Program-made: the position numbers and the translations under genes
Shown here: positions 25,511-34,184 of the stretch, piece after piece
How the letters are laid out: every line of letters begins with the position of its first letter
How positions within the stretch are numbered: the stretch's first letter is position 1
Assembly (NCBI GenBank): GCA_002305685.1
Contig: DBQB01000018.1
Location: 1-55,207, forward strand
Reading direction: 5' to 3'
DNA from: Ruminococcaceae bacterium UBA1405
Lineage (GTDB): Bacteria > Bacillota > Clostridia > Oscillospirales > Ruminococcaceae
DNA length: 55,207 nt
Notes under the pieces: model-generated
What the model was told of the DNA's origin: nothing
Seen by the model: the letters and a program-made list of their open reading frames with translations, nothing else
The model's database searches: none

Positions 25511-27061
25511 TCAGGAGGAGTGTTGCACCGTCACCTTTCCGGCGGAAGAACCGGTGGTGCTTTCTTCCACACGCTCCTTGGTGCCATCGGGTTTAATCAC
25601 GATCACACCGCCGCCTTTGGAGGAGGAACTGCTCTCAGAGGAGGAGCTACTTTCAGAGGAGGAAGAGGTCTCAGTGGGATAATACCATTCGGATTGGGTG
25701 AGGATACGCTGAATATACCCGATCTGGGAAGAAGTGTTGGCGGCGAAGATATTGTTGATAAACAGGATTTCGTTGATGCCATTGTCCTTGATAAACTGTT
25801 CGCCGTTGAGCTGGAAATACCGAGCGTCCACCACAAACACCTGTTCGTAATGAGGGATCAGATAGGGAGCAAAGGCGTTGCCAAAGGATTCCTTCACGAC
25901 CATGATTTTTCGTCCGTTCTTATGCTGGGTGTCGATACGGGTCAAAGGATAGTCGCCGTGGAGAAATACGGAATAGCTGTTGCCGCCGGTGGCATAGTCC
26001 GCCCAAACCGAGATGGGAACACCGTAATGGGGGCTGTTTTTTACATACTGATAGGCGGTATGCTGGGTGTCGGTGATATAGTAATCCACATAGTCGGGAT
26101 TTTCCAGCAGTTTGGCATCCTGGGTCTGATTGTACATGGTGCCGATGAAGGGGGAGATGGTGCGTTTCTCCATCTCACTGAGAGGTTTGGGCTCAAAACC
26201 GGCCTGTTGGGCAAAGGCGGTATAGGCGTAGTAAGCGCCCAGCGCGGTCCAGTGATGATCGGTGGCAAAGTAGAGGTATTCATCGGTATGCTGCTGCAAA
26301 GCAGTATAAGCATCCACCCGTTTGATCCGTGCATCCAATTGAGAATAGATATAGTCGATGCTATCTTTCTGAGAATTGGTCATGGATTGGTACTTTTCCG
26401 GCAGATAAAATTCAATCGAAGTGGGGACCAGCAGATTATAGATGGTGACCGAATCTCCCAGTGTCTGTTGGTATTGGGATAGGACAGAGGCATAGTATCC
26501 GCCCATAGCTTCCGAACCGCCAAAAGGCGCCATGGCTCGATTTTGATAAACCAGAATCGAATTGTACTGTTCCGGTGCAACGGTACCGGGATCAGTCGTG
26601 GCAGTGGAAGAAGTCTCCTGGGAAGATGAGGAGGCGGAAGCATCCGACGAAGCAGCAGAGGATTGAACGGAAAGAGAGGAGCCGCTCTGCTGGGAGGAGG
26701 CACTGTTCTGTTCTGGCAGGGTCACAGGAGTTTCCGGCTGCGAGGGCTGAGGCGTGGTTTCGTGCAGCCGGAGTTCGTCAAAACGAATCCCGCGCATATC
26801 TTCCAACCGGGCTCCCAATTTGACCAGCGATTCCCGCATGGGGAAGGTGTCGGCAAAATAGTTGTCCAGCTGGCTGGTGAATTCCCCCCGAAAAAGGGAG
26901 GACAGCGAAAACTCTGGAAAAGGGGTTAGCTCCCGGCGTTCGTACTGGGAGACGGTGGGCTTGGGGAGGACAATGGCGAGAATTCCTCCCACAGCCAAAA
27001 TGGAAGGGATCAGGGCACAGTGTATCAGGGTAAAGAAGCGATGGGCGGCGGATGGTTTCAT
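25511..27061 (-). CDS. DHHW family membrane-anchored protein (AlgJ/AlgX-like), partner of MBOAT
   Basis: A 516-residue protein with one N-terminal membrane segment (about 8-32), so most of it lies outside the cell. The family motif is in YFATDHHWTALGAYYAY near 268-271. PFPEFSLSSLFRGEFTSQLDNYFADTFP is typical of the segment after the anchor. MVVKESFGNAFAPYL and VVDARYF belong to the SGNH-like core. Two Ser-rich stretches (about 122-160, and 470-490) are likely flexible linkers. DHHW proteins work with MBOAT acyltransferases in O-acetylation of exopolysaccharides. The gene lies directly downstream of the MBOAT gene in the same direction. Confidence 0.88.
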   Translation of the reverse strand: MKPSAAHRFFTLIHCALIPSILAVGGILAIVLPKPTVSQYERRELTPFPEFSLSSLFRGEFTSQLDNYFADTFPMRESLVKLGARLEDMRGIRFDELRLHETTPQPSQPETPVTLPEQNSASSQQSGSSLSVQSSAASSDASASSSSQETSSTATTDPGTVAPEQYNSILVYQNRAMAPFGGSEAMGGYYASVLSQYQQTLGDSVTIYNLLVPTSIEFYLPEKYQSMTNSQKDSIDYIYSQLDARIKRVDAYTALQQHTDEYLYFATDHHWTALGAYYAYTAFAQQAGFEPKPLSEMEKRTISPFIGTMYNQTQDAKLLENPDYVDYYITDTQHTAYQYVKNSPHYGVPISVWADYATGGNSYSVFLHGDYPLTRIDTQHKNGRKIMVVKESFGNAFAPYLIPHYEQVFVVDARYFQLNGEQFIKDNGINEILFINNIFAANTSSQIGYIQRILTQSEWYYPTETSSSSESSSSSESSSSSKGGGVIVIKPDGTKERVEESTTGSSAGKVTVQHSS

Positions 27062-27089
27062 ATTTGGTTATCCTTTCAGACAAGATGGA

Positions 27090-28496
27090 CTAGAATCGAT
27101 AGTACAGGAACGGATTGTAACTTTGACCAACCAACATGGTGGAGGAGATCAGCAGCAACGCTGCAGAGAGAACGGTGCGTGCCAAAGCGCCAGCGGTTGC
27201 CACAGGCGGATGCCGTTGCGCCAGTTTTCCCAGAGCCGGAAAAATAGGCAGGCAGCACAGGATGGCAGCAATGAGCCAAAAAAGATTGTTGAGCAGGTGC
27301 AGCTGAAGATTCATATCCCAAAGCGGTGCTCCGGCAAAACCGAACATTACCTGAAGATAGGTAAACAGACGGGTAAAATCGGTAAAATAGAAGAGCACCC
27401 AGCCGAACACCACCGCCAGCAGCAGGTATAAATGGGAGAATAGAGCGGGTATTTTTTCCAGCCATCTACCCAGAAACGCCTTTTCCAGCGTAATCAGCAG
27501 GCCGTAGAATAATCCCCATAGCACAAAATTCCAGCTGGCGCCATGCCAAAGTCCGGTACAGAACCAGACAATAAATAGATTTCCAAATTGGTGCCGGCGG
27601 TTTCCACCCAACGGGATATAGAGATAATCCCGAAAGAAACTGCCCAGGGAGATATGCCAGCGGCGCCAAAAATCGGTAGCGCTTTTGGCCAGGTAGGGAT
27701 AGCGGAAGTTTTCCGAGAAGGTAAAGCCAAACATTCTTCCCAAGCCGATTGCCATATCGGAGTAACCGGAAAAATCAAAATAGATTTGCAGGGTGTAGAG
27801 AATGGCGCCGAACCAAGCGCCTGCCACTGAAAGTTTGGAGAGGTCCCCATCCAGATACAGCGCGCCCAGGGCGCCGGCGGTGTTGGCAAGGATAACCTTT
27901 TTGCCCAATCCAACCGTCAAACGAAATAACCCGTCACTGAAATCCTGAAAGGAGACATGGCGGCTGGCAATTTGATCGGCGATGGTTTTATAACGCACGA
28001 TGGGTCCGGCTACCAGCTGAAAATAGAGAGAGAGGTACATCAAATATCCAAAATAGGATTTTTCCGCTTTGACGTCTCCGCGATAGACGTCGATAACATA
28101 GGAGATGGTCTGGAAGGTATAAAAGGAGATTCCCACCGGTAAGCGAAATGCTGGAACTGGAAAAGAGAGACCCAACAGCATATTTATGCTTTCCACCACA
28201 AAGCCACTGTACTTAAAAAGAAACAGGATGGAGAGATTGAGTACCAGAGAAGAAATCACTCCCCATTTTGCCAAAGAGGTACCGCGGTGTCGCTCAATGA
28301 ACCGACCGTGGAGATAGTCGATGGAAGCCGAGAAAAGCAGCAGCACAATCCAGACCGGCTCTCCCCAAGCATAGAAAAAAAGCGAGAAAAAGATCAGGAC
28401 AAAGTTCCGGTAAACATGCCGGCGAAACACGGCATAATAAATAAGAAGATTTAGAGGTAATAATAGGTAGAGAAAAAAGAGGCTGGCAAAAATCAT
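27090..28496 (-). CDS. MBOAT family O-acyltransferase (AlgI/DltB-like)
   Basis: A polytopic membrane acyltransferase of 468 residues. The start MIFASLFFLYLLLPLNLL is typical of AlgI-like proteins. QLVAGPIVRYKTI, YFDFSGYSDMAIGLGRMFG, FWRRWHISLGSFFRDYLYIPLGG and TGLWHGASWNFVLWG are the family hallmarks; the last includes the conserved catalytic His. It would pass an acyl group, usually acetyl, across the membrane to a cell-surface polymer together with the DHHW protein 28 bases downstream. The start at 28496 has TTGGAG 11 bases upstream; earlier in-frame ATG codons would add an unusual N-terminal extension. Confidence 0.93.
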   Translation of the reverse strand: MIFASLFFLYLLLPLNLLIYYAVFRRHVYRNFVLIFFSLFFYAWGEPVWIVLLLFSASIDYLHGRFIERHRGTSLAKWGVISSLVLNLSILFLFKYSGFVVESINMLLGLSFPVPAFRLPVGISFYTFQTISYVIDVYRGDVKAEKSYFGYLMYLSLYFQLVAGPIVRYKTIADQIASRHVSFQDFSDGLFRLTVGLGKKVILANTAGALGALYLDGDLSKLSVAGAWFGAILYTLQIYFDFSGYSDMAIGLGRMFGFTFSENFRYPYLAKSATDFWRRWHISLGSFFRDYLYIPLGGNRRHQFGNLFIVWFCTGLWHGASWNFVLWGLFYGLLITLEKAFLGRWLEKIPALFSHLYLLLAVVFGWVLFYFTDFTRLFTYLQVMFGFAGAPLWDMNLQLHLLNNLFWLIAAILCCLPIFPALGKLAQRHPPVATAGALARTVLSAALLLISSTMLVGQSYNPFLYYRF

Positions 28497-28865
28497 AGCT
28501 GGTTTTGCTCCAATCATAGGTAATGTTGACGCGATGCCGGTTTGCCGGGAGATGGACATCCATCAATAGTAACATTATACACGTTTTTGCGGCAAAGCAA
28601 TACCATCGACGGTAAAATTGTCTCACAAATCCCAAAGAAAAAATACGATATTTTTGTATCATCTTTGAAAAGCGGGTATCCATCCGTCTAAAAGGAAAAA
28701 TCTTTCAATCTCATGTGAATTGTTTATAATATATTGTTAAGAAATTGTAACATGTTGATTTTGCCTGAAATTTCGTATATCATACCGGTAGATGAATCGA
28801 ATGTGCTGCCGTGATACGGGGCTGGCACACACACAATTTCCTATGAAAAGTAGGAGGGGAGATTT
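28497..28865. promoter_or_regulatory. Divergent promoter region of the MBOAT-DHHW operon and the ABC exporter
   Basis: Plus strand: TTGATT (28755-28760), 17 bases, TATCAT (28778-28783), a good match, 82 bases before the first ABC gene. Minus strand: a perfect TATAAT (28574-28579 as ATTATA) with weak -35 choices (TATTGC at 17 bases or TTGCTT at 15). Between them is AT-rich sequence without a gene. Confidence 0.6.
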
Positions 28866-30650
28866 ATGTTCCAATTCCAATGGGTATGGCACAATATGGG
28901 GAATACACAGCGGAAGTTCATTCTGGCAGTGATTCTGCAAATCATTCATCCCGCCACAGCGTTGATCAATCCCAAACTGACAGAATTGTTGGTGGATTGG
29001 GTGGTTACGGGCGTCACCGATCCGGTAACAGGGGAAGTAGTGCGTCGAATGGATCTGCTGATTCCCTTAGCAGTGGCAATGTGTCTTGTTACTGCCATCC
29101 GGACCGCTTTTGGCTATTTTATGATTGTCTGCTTTGAGCAGGTATCCCAGCAGACAGTCAAGAATATCCGTGTGAAAATGTATCAGAATATGCAGGCCAA
29201 TGAGATGGAGTTTTTTGACAGCTATCGCACGGGAGACTTGATGACCCGTATGACCGGTGACCTGGATATGGTTCGGCATTCCATCGCTGGTATCTGCCGG
29301 CAGCTGTTAAATTCTCTGGTTTTGTTTGTGGCGGCGCTGATTTTCTTCTTTGTGACCGATTGGCTGTTTACACTGTGCATCTTGATCATTACACCGGTTA
29401 TTTTTATGGTTTCCAATTTTTATTCCCGAAAGATTAAACCAATGTACCGAGGCCTTCGGGAACGTATGACCGAACTCAACACAGCCGCGCAGGAGAATAT
29501 TTCCGGCAATAAGGTCATCAAGGCCTTTGCGCGGGAAGATTATGAGATTTCCAAATTTGACGAGAAGAACAAAGCTTATCGGGATACCAATATCTTTGTC
29601 AACCTTTATTGGATGAAGTTCTTTCCCATCATGGAGATGGCAGCAAACTTTTTGACCATTGTGGTGGCGCTGGTCGGCGGCCTGTTTATCATCAATGGGC
29701 GTTTGACCGCCGGCGAGCTGATGGCTATGTCCAGTTTGACCTGGGCGATCGCAGCACCAATGCGTCAGCTGGGAACGCTGCTCAACGATACCCAGCGTTT
29801 CTTTGCTTCCGCCAGCAAAATCATTGAGATCTATTATCAGGCTCCCACCATACATACCAAGGATAATGCTTATCAGCCGGAAAAAACCGAAGGAGACATC
29901 TCTTTTGAGAACGTTACCTTCCGTTTCGGCAAGAGTACCGTTTTGGACGACGTATCCTTCCATATCAAACCGGGACAGACGGTGGCGTTTATGGGCGCTA
30001 CAGGCTGCGGAAAGACCACGGTTGCCAATCTGATTCTGCGTTTCTACGATGTAAAGGAAGGTCATATCCGGGTTGACGGCGTGGACGTGCGGGATTGGGA
30101 TCTCAAAACGCTGCGCGGCGGCATTGGTATGGCGACGCAGGACGTATTCCTCTTTTCCGATACGGCGGAAGGCAACGTCTGTTATGGCGTACCGGATATG
30201 AGTGAGGAGGATGTGGTAAAATACGCCAAGATGGCGGATGCGGATGATTTTATCCGGCATATGACGGAAGGGTATGATACCATCATTGGTGAGCGCGGCG
30301 TCGGCCTTTCTGGTGGACAGAAACAGCGTATTGCGTTGGCTCGTGCGTTGGCGGTTCGCCCCGCAATTTTGATTTTGGACGATACCACCTCGGCGGTGGA
30401 TATGGAGACAGAGAAATATATTCAGGGACAGCTGAACAATCTAGATTTTCCGTGTACCAAGATTGTGATCGGCCAGCGCATCTCCTCGGTGAAAAATGCC
30501 GATCAGATATTTATTTTGGATCATGGCAAGATTGTGGAAAGCGGAACCCATTCGGAGCTTCTGAAGAAAAATGGATACTACCGGGAAATCTTTAACATCC
30601 AGAACAGCGGTATGGATGTGCAGGATCTGCAGGCCGTCGGCGTGCTGTAA
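28866..30650 (+). CDS. ABC exporter half-transporter, degenerate-site subunit
   Basis: A 594-residue fusion of a six-helix membrane domain and an ATPase, the layout of type IV multidrug exporters. Walker A GATGCGKTT is near 376-384, the signature is canonical LSGGQKQR, and Walker B reads ILILDDTTSAVD, with Asp506 where the catalytic Glu should be. Together with the next gene, which has the Glu, this is the asymmetric pattern of heterodimeric exporters such as BmrCD and TM287/288. The substrate is unknown; drugs or peptides are typical. AGGAGGGGAG lies before the ATG. Confidence 0.93.
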   Translation: MFQFQWVWHNMGNTQRKFILAVILQIIHPATALINPKLTELLVDWVVTGVTDPVTGEVVRRMDLLIPLAVAMCLVTAIRTAFGYFMIVCFEQVSQQTVKNIRVKMYQNMQANEMEFFDSYRTGDLMTRMTGDLDMVRHSIAGICRQLLNSLVLFVAALIFFFVTDWLFTLCILIITPVIFMVSNFYSRKIKPMYRGLRERMTELNTAAQENISGNKVIKAFAREDYEISKFDEKNKAYRDTNIFVNLYWMKFFPIMEMAANFLTIVVALVGGLFIINGRLTAGELMAMSSLTWAIAAPMRQLGTLLNDTQRFFASASKIIEIYYQAPTIHTKDNAYQPEKTEGDISFENVTFRFGKSTVLDDVSFHIKPGQTVAFMGATGCGKTTVANLILRFYDVKEGHIRVDGVDVRDWDLKTLRGGIGMATQDVFLFSDTAEGNVCYGVPDMSEEDVVKYAKMADADDFIRHMTEGYDTIIGERGVGLSGGQKQRIALARALAVRPAILILDDTTSAVDMETEKYIQGQLNNLDFPCTKIVIGQRISSVKNADQIFILDHGKIVESGTHSELLKKNGYYREIFNIQNSGMDVQDLQAVGVL

Positions 30651-30687
30651 TCCCGAATGTCTGTGAACAAGGAAAGGAAGCGAGAGT

Positions 30688-32463
30688 ATGGCGCGCAACA
30701 AATATGACGTGGATGAACGTCTGGAATCCCCCTTTAGTTTTAAACATCTCAAACGCAGCGGCGTATACATCAAGCATTACGCCGATAAGATGACCTTTGC
30801 TTTTCTGATTAACACACTGGGCATCATTTTGGCGCTGTTTACCCCCAAGCTAACCCAGCAGATTATGGACGTAGCGGTTCCCAACAAAGATGTGCGGCAG
30901 GTGTTATTCTATTCGTTGTTGGTGACGTTAGCACTGGCCGGACAGACGTTGATGACAACCATCCGCTCCCGCATTATGACTCAGGTGGGACAGGGAATTA
31001 TCTACGAGATCCGTACCGACTTGTTCCGCAAGCTGCAGGAACTGCCTTTTTCCTATTATGACAACCGGCCTCACGGGAAGATTTTGGTGCGTGTGGTGCA
31101 GTATGTCAACAATGTAGCGGATATGCTCTCCAACGGCATCATCAACTTTTTGCTGGATTTCCTCAATTTGATCTTCATCGCCTGCTTTATGTTTGCCATG
31201 CACGCAGGATTGTCCATGATTATCGTTGCAGGGCTTCCATTTCTGGTCATCATTGTTTTCTCTATCAAGCCCCGGCAGCGTCGCGCCTGGCAGCAGGTTT
31301 CCAACAAAAACTCCAATCTGAACGCCTATCTTCAGGAGACCATCACCGGTATGAAGGTGACGCAGATCTTTAACCGGGAAAAGGTAAACCAGGGAATCTT
31401 TGATAATCTCTGTGAAGGTTCCAGAAAAACCTGGTTGACAGCTGCTTATATCTCCAACCTGGTGTGGGTATCGGTGGATAACATCTCCACCATTGTGCTG
31501 GCGCTGGTGTATGTGGTTGGTATGCTCCGGTATTCCGGTACCGTTACCTTTGGTATTTTGTGGGCCATGGGCAACTATGCCACACGTTTCTGGCAGCCCA
31601 TCACCAATCTGTCCAATATCTACAACAACTTTATCAATACCATTGCCTATCTGGAGCGTATCTTTGAGACGATGGATGAACCGGTGGAAATTCACGATGT
31701 TCCCAACGCCATCGAGATGCCCAAGATCAAGGGAGATGTGGAATTTAAGGATGTGGTGTTTGCCTACGAAAAGGATTCCCCCGACGTGCTCAAAGGCTTG
31801 AGCTTTAAAGTGAAGGCAGGACAGAGTGTTGCCATCGTGGGACCGACCGGTGCAGGCAAAACCACCATTGTCAATCTGATTTCCCGTTTTTATAATTTGA
31901 AAAGCGGACAGGTGCTTATCGATGGGCAGGACATCTCCCAGGTTACCCTGCATTCTCTGCGCAGCCAGATGGGTATTATGCTGCAGGATACCTTTATCTT
32001 CTCCGGTTCCATTGCCGATAATGTTCGCTATGGTAAGCTGGATGCTACTCAGGAAGAGATCGAGCAGGCTTGTAAAACCGTTTCGGCGCACGATTTCATT
32101 GTTCATACTGCCAACGGATATCAGACGGAGGTTCGAGAGCGGGGCAGCAGCCTTTCCCAAGGCCAGCGTCAGCTGCTCAGCTTTGCGAGAACGCTGATCT
32201 CCGATCCCAAGGTTCTGGTATTGGATGAAGCCACGTCGGCCATCGATGCAAAAACGGAACTTTTGGTGCAGCAGGGCATCAACCAGCTGCTGAAAGGCCG
32301 TACTTCCTTCATCATTGCGCACCGGCTTTCCACCATCAAGAATTGTGATATCATCATGTATATTGCCAATGGCGGAATCGTCGAACAGGGCAATCATCAG
32401 GAGCTGATGGCAAAGAAAGGCGAATACTATAAGCTGTATACCAGTCAGCTCAAAGATATGTAA
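30688..32463 (+). CDS. ABC exporter half-transporter, catalytic-site subunit
   Basis: A 591-residue membrane-ATPase fusion that pairs with the upstream gene (37-base gap). Walker A is GPTGAGKTT near 385, Walker B is VLVLDEATSAID with catalytic Glu514, and the signature is altered to LSQGQRQ. A heterodimer would thus have one complete ATP site (this Walker B with the partner's LSGGQ) and one degenerate site (the partner's Asp506 with this LSQGQ). Six membrane segments lie before about residue 340. AAGGAAGG precedes the ATG and a strong terminator follows. Confidence 0.93.
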   Translation: MARNKYDVDERLESPFSFKHLKRSGVYIKHYADKMTFAFLINTLGIILALFTPKLTQQIMDVAVPNKDVRQVLFYSLLVTLALAGQTLMTTIRSRIMTQVGQGIIYEIRTDLFRKLQELPFSYYDNRPHGKILVRVVQYVNNVADMLSNGIINFLLDFLNLIFIACFMFAMHAGLSMIIVAGLPFLVIIVFSIKPRQRRAWQQVSNKNSNLNAYLQETITGMKVTQIFNREKVNQGIFDNLCEGSRKTWLTAAYISNLVWVSVDNISTIVLALVYVVGMLRYSGTVTFGILWAMGNYATRFWQPITNLSNIYNNFINTIAYLERIFETMDEPVEIHDVPNAIEMPKIKGDVEFKDVVFAYEKDSPDVLKGLSFKVKAGQSVAIVGPTGAGKTTIVNLISRFYNLKSGQVLIDGQDISQVTLHSLRSQMGIMLQDTFIFSGSIADNVRYGKLDATQEEIEQACKTVSAHDFIVHTANGYQTEVRERGSSLSQGQRQLLSFARTLISDPKVLVLDEATSAIDAKTELLVQQGINQLLKGRTSFIIAHRLSTIKNCDIIMYIANGGIVEQGNHQELMAKKGEYYKLYTSQLKDM

Positions 32464-32464
32464 C

Positions 32465-32500
32465 AAAAAAATCCGGCCGAATGTTCGGCCGGATTTTTTT
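32465..32500. terminator. Bidirectional terminator between the ABC exporter and the FtsW/RodA gene
   Basis: A near-perfect stem with GC core TCCGGCCGAA / TTCGGCCGGA, extended by A7 on the left and T7 on the right, lies between converging genes. Confidence 0.95.
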
Positions 32501-32555
32501 GTACGAAGACGGTTTAACAAGTTTTTAGTTGAGCCAGAAATTTACGCTGTTAAGA

Positions 32556-33689
32556 TTAGGAAAAGAGTGTGGTTTTGTTGTGCATAAATACACTTACCAC
32601 CAACCCAATGCCCAAATAAAGAGTTGCCACTGATGTACCTCCGCAGCTGAGAAAGGGGAGGGTGATTCCAATCACCGGCAGGATACTCAGACACATTCCA
32701 ATGTTGATCAGGGTCTGGAACATAACAATGGCAAAGATGCCTACGCAGATAAATTTTCCAAGGTAGTCCTGCGAGACGGTGGAATTCATCAAAATGCGCA
32801 AAGCAATGGCGGTCAACAACAAAATTACACCCAGGGCGCCGATAAAACCGACGGATTCCCCGATGAAGGCAAAGATAAAATCGTTTTGAATCTCGGGGAT
32901 GCTGGTGCGATGCTCAGGGGAGAAAATCCCAATCCCCCAAAGCTGTCCAGAACCAATGGAGATATTTCCTTGGTACTGCTGCCAACCAATATTTTGCAGA
33001 TCATATCCAGGTTTGAGGATCACCATAAAACGATCCTTTTGATCCTGAGTCATGACAAAATTCCAAAGGATAGGGATAGAGGCTACCGCAGCGGGAATGG
33101 CAATTGCGATATATTTCCAGCTGAGGCCCGCGGCAAAAATCATCGAGATAAAAACACAGAGAAACACCAGAGCGGTGCCGTCATCGCCCATAAAATGGAT
33201 GAGCAGCGCAGGATATATTCCGTGAATGCACACAGGAATCAAGGTGCGCAAGCGGTTTAGGCTGTCCCGTACCGTCTCCAGATGAAGGGCGAAGGAGAGG
33301 ACATAGGATATTTTCAGCAGTTCCGATGGCTGTAAGGAAAAGGAAAAGTTTTCGGTGATGGGAATCACAAGCCAAGCGATATCGTCCGCCTCCCCACGCC
33401 CCTGGCCGAAGATCATTGTGATCAGTACCAGAAGGATGGCGGCGGGAACATGAAGTTTCCAGAGACGGGCCAACATCCGGTAATCAAAAAGGGAAACCAC
33501 AACCATACCGCCAATTCCCAGGGTAGTTGCAGCAATCTGCATCAGAAGATCGCGAATTCCGGTCATCTCTGCATAGACAATGCCGCCAATCATCACAAAA
33601 CCAATGACGGAGGCAGATAAGCATAACAAAATCAAGATTAAGTCGGTTTGTCGGAAATATCTGCCAATGTTGGCCAAAATGGATTTCAT
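32556..33689 (-). CDS. FtsW/RodA/SpoVE family peptidoglycan glycosyltransferase
   Basis: SEDS proteins polymerise lipid II into glycan strands with a partner class B penicillin-binding protein. The 377-residue protein has about ten membrane segments. ELLKISYVLSFALHL fits the PSELxK-type segment (here FSLQPSELLKI). HFMGDDGTALVF contains the conserved Asp of SEDS enzymes. QNDFIFAFIGESVGFIGALG and the C-terminal LPFLSCGGTS complete the signature. It resembles RodA more than FtsW, but the subtype cannot be set without alignment. No partner PBP gene is adjacent. It is transcribed alone from the promoter at 33767-33795. Confidence 0.92.
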   Translation of the reverse strand: MKSILANIGRYFRQTDLILILLCLSASVIGFVMIGGIVYAEMTGIRDLLMQIAATTLGIGGMVVVSLFDYRMLARLWKLHVPAAILLVLITMIFGQGRGEADDIAWLVIPITENFSFSLQPSELLKISYVLSFALHLETVRDSLNRLRTLIPVCIHGIYPALLIHFMGDDGTALVFLCVFISMIFAAGLSWKYIAIAIPAAVASIPILWNFVMTQDQKDRFMVILKPGYDLQNIGWQQYQGNISIGSGQLWGIGIFSPEHRTSIPEIQNDFIFAFIGESVGFIGALGVILLLTAIALRILMNSTVSQDYLGKFICVGIFAIVMFQTLINIGMCLSILPVIGITLPFLSCGGTSVATLYLGIGLVVSVFMHNKTTLFS

Positions 33690-33766
33690 AGGAACCTCCG
33701 TATAAACGAGAGTGATGTCCGATTCAAAAAGGTGTTTTTCGATCTACAGACGTATTCATGCATCCT

Positions 33767-33795
33767 ATTGTAATATGAAACCATAGGGAAAGCAA
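33767..33795 (-). promoter_or_regulatory. Promoter of the FtsW/RodA gene
   Basis: On the minus strand, TTGCTT (33795-33790), 17 bases, TACAAT (33772-33767). The ATG is 78 bases downstream. Confidence 0.65.
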
Positions 33796-34023
33796 GAAAA
33801 AAGAAGGCTCAATTTCATAGAAATGGCTGGGAAATCCGGTTTTCGGCCCTAAAACCGGAAGAATGCGTCAGAACCTGTTTAACCCTTATCACCGGCACAA
33901 CGGTGAAGAGCAAGAGAAAAAAAGAATCCTCAAAATTGTGAAAAGCGACAAAAAAACAAAAAGAGGCCTGTTGTAAAACTTACAGGATGTGAAGATGCAA
34001 TTAAAGCAAAACTATGGTATAAT
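33796..34023 (+). promoter_or_regulatory. Upstream region and promoter of fhs
   Basis: The -10 is a perfect TATAAT at 34018-34023 with TGG before it (extended -10); the -35 is poor (TGCAAT at 33996). The AT-rich rest of this stretch, with several A runs between 33790 and 33960, holds no gene that I can support. Confidence 0.6.
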
Positions 34024-34029
34024 GTTTTC

Positions 34030-34184
34030 AAGAATGTTGTATTTTGGCTTGTAAACGGGTAAGGTTGGTGCTGTACGGAAAATATCCACCGACCACCCCT
34101 GTTTTCCGTAAAGCCAAATCAGCCGAAAACGGCGCACCGCTTGCGTGAAACGGCAGAGAAAATTGAAAGAAGGAGTGGATAAGA
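34030..34184 (+). ncRNA. Candidate structured regulatory leader of fhs
   Basis: About 155 untranslated bases precede fhs. By eye: P1 TTTGGCTT (34043-34050) / AAGCCAAA (34111-34118); P2 TACGGAAAA (34074-34082) / TTTTCCGTA (34102-34110), stacked on P1. The P2 loop (34088-34098) can pair instead with GGGT-AA-GGTTGGT (34057-34069) over 11 pairs with a two-base bulge, so two helices compete or form a partial pseudoknot. The same loop, CCACCCC (34093-34099), can also pair at six of seven positions with the Shine-Dalgarno segment GGAGTGG (34172-34178). This fits an on/off translation switch. It does not match the THF-I or ZTP (pfl) riboswitch consensus that I know. Function is inference. Confidence 0.45.

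Noticed and set aside
25481..26482. Plus-strand open frame of 333 codons rich in Gly, opposite the DHHW gene
   Set aside because: Its Gly-rich composition comes from the Ser-rich repeats of the real gene on the other strand; the DHHW motif and MBOAT neighbour fix the true frame.
30928..32520. Minus-strand open frame of 530 codons opposite the second ABC gene
   Set aside because: Antisense shadow of an ABC exporter with all motifs in place; its start lies in the terminator region.
34030..34184. Known THF or ZTP riboswitch before fhs
   Set aside because: I looked for the conserved cores as I remember them (for ZTP a 3' CCGCCUGGGC-like segment; for THF the GAGUAGA and GCGUUAAGUG segments) and found neither. 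Kept only as an unassigned structured leader.
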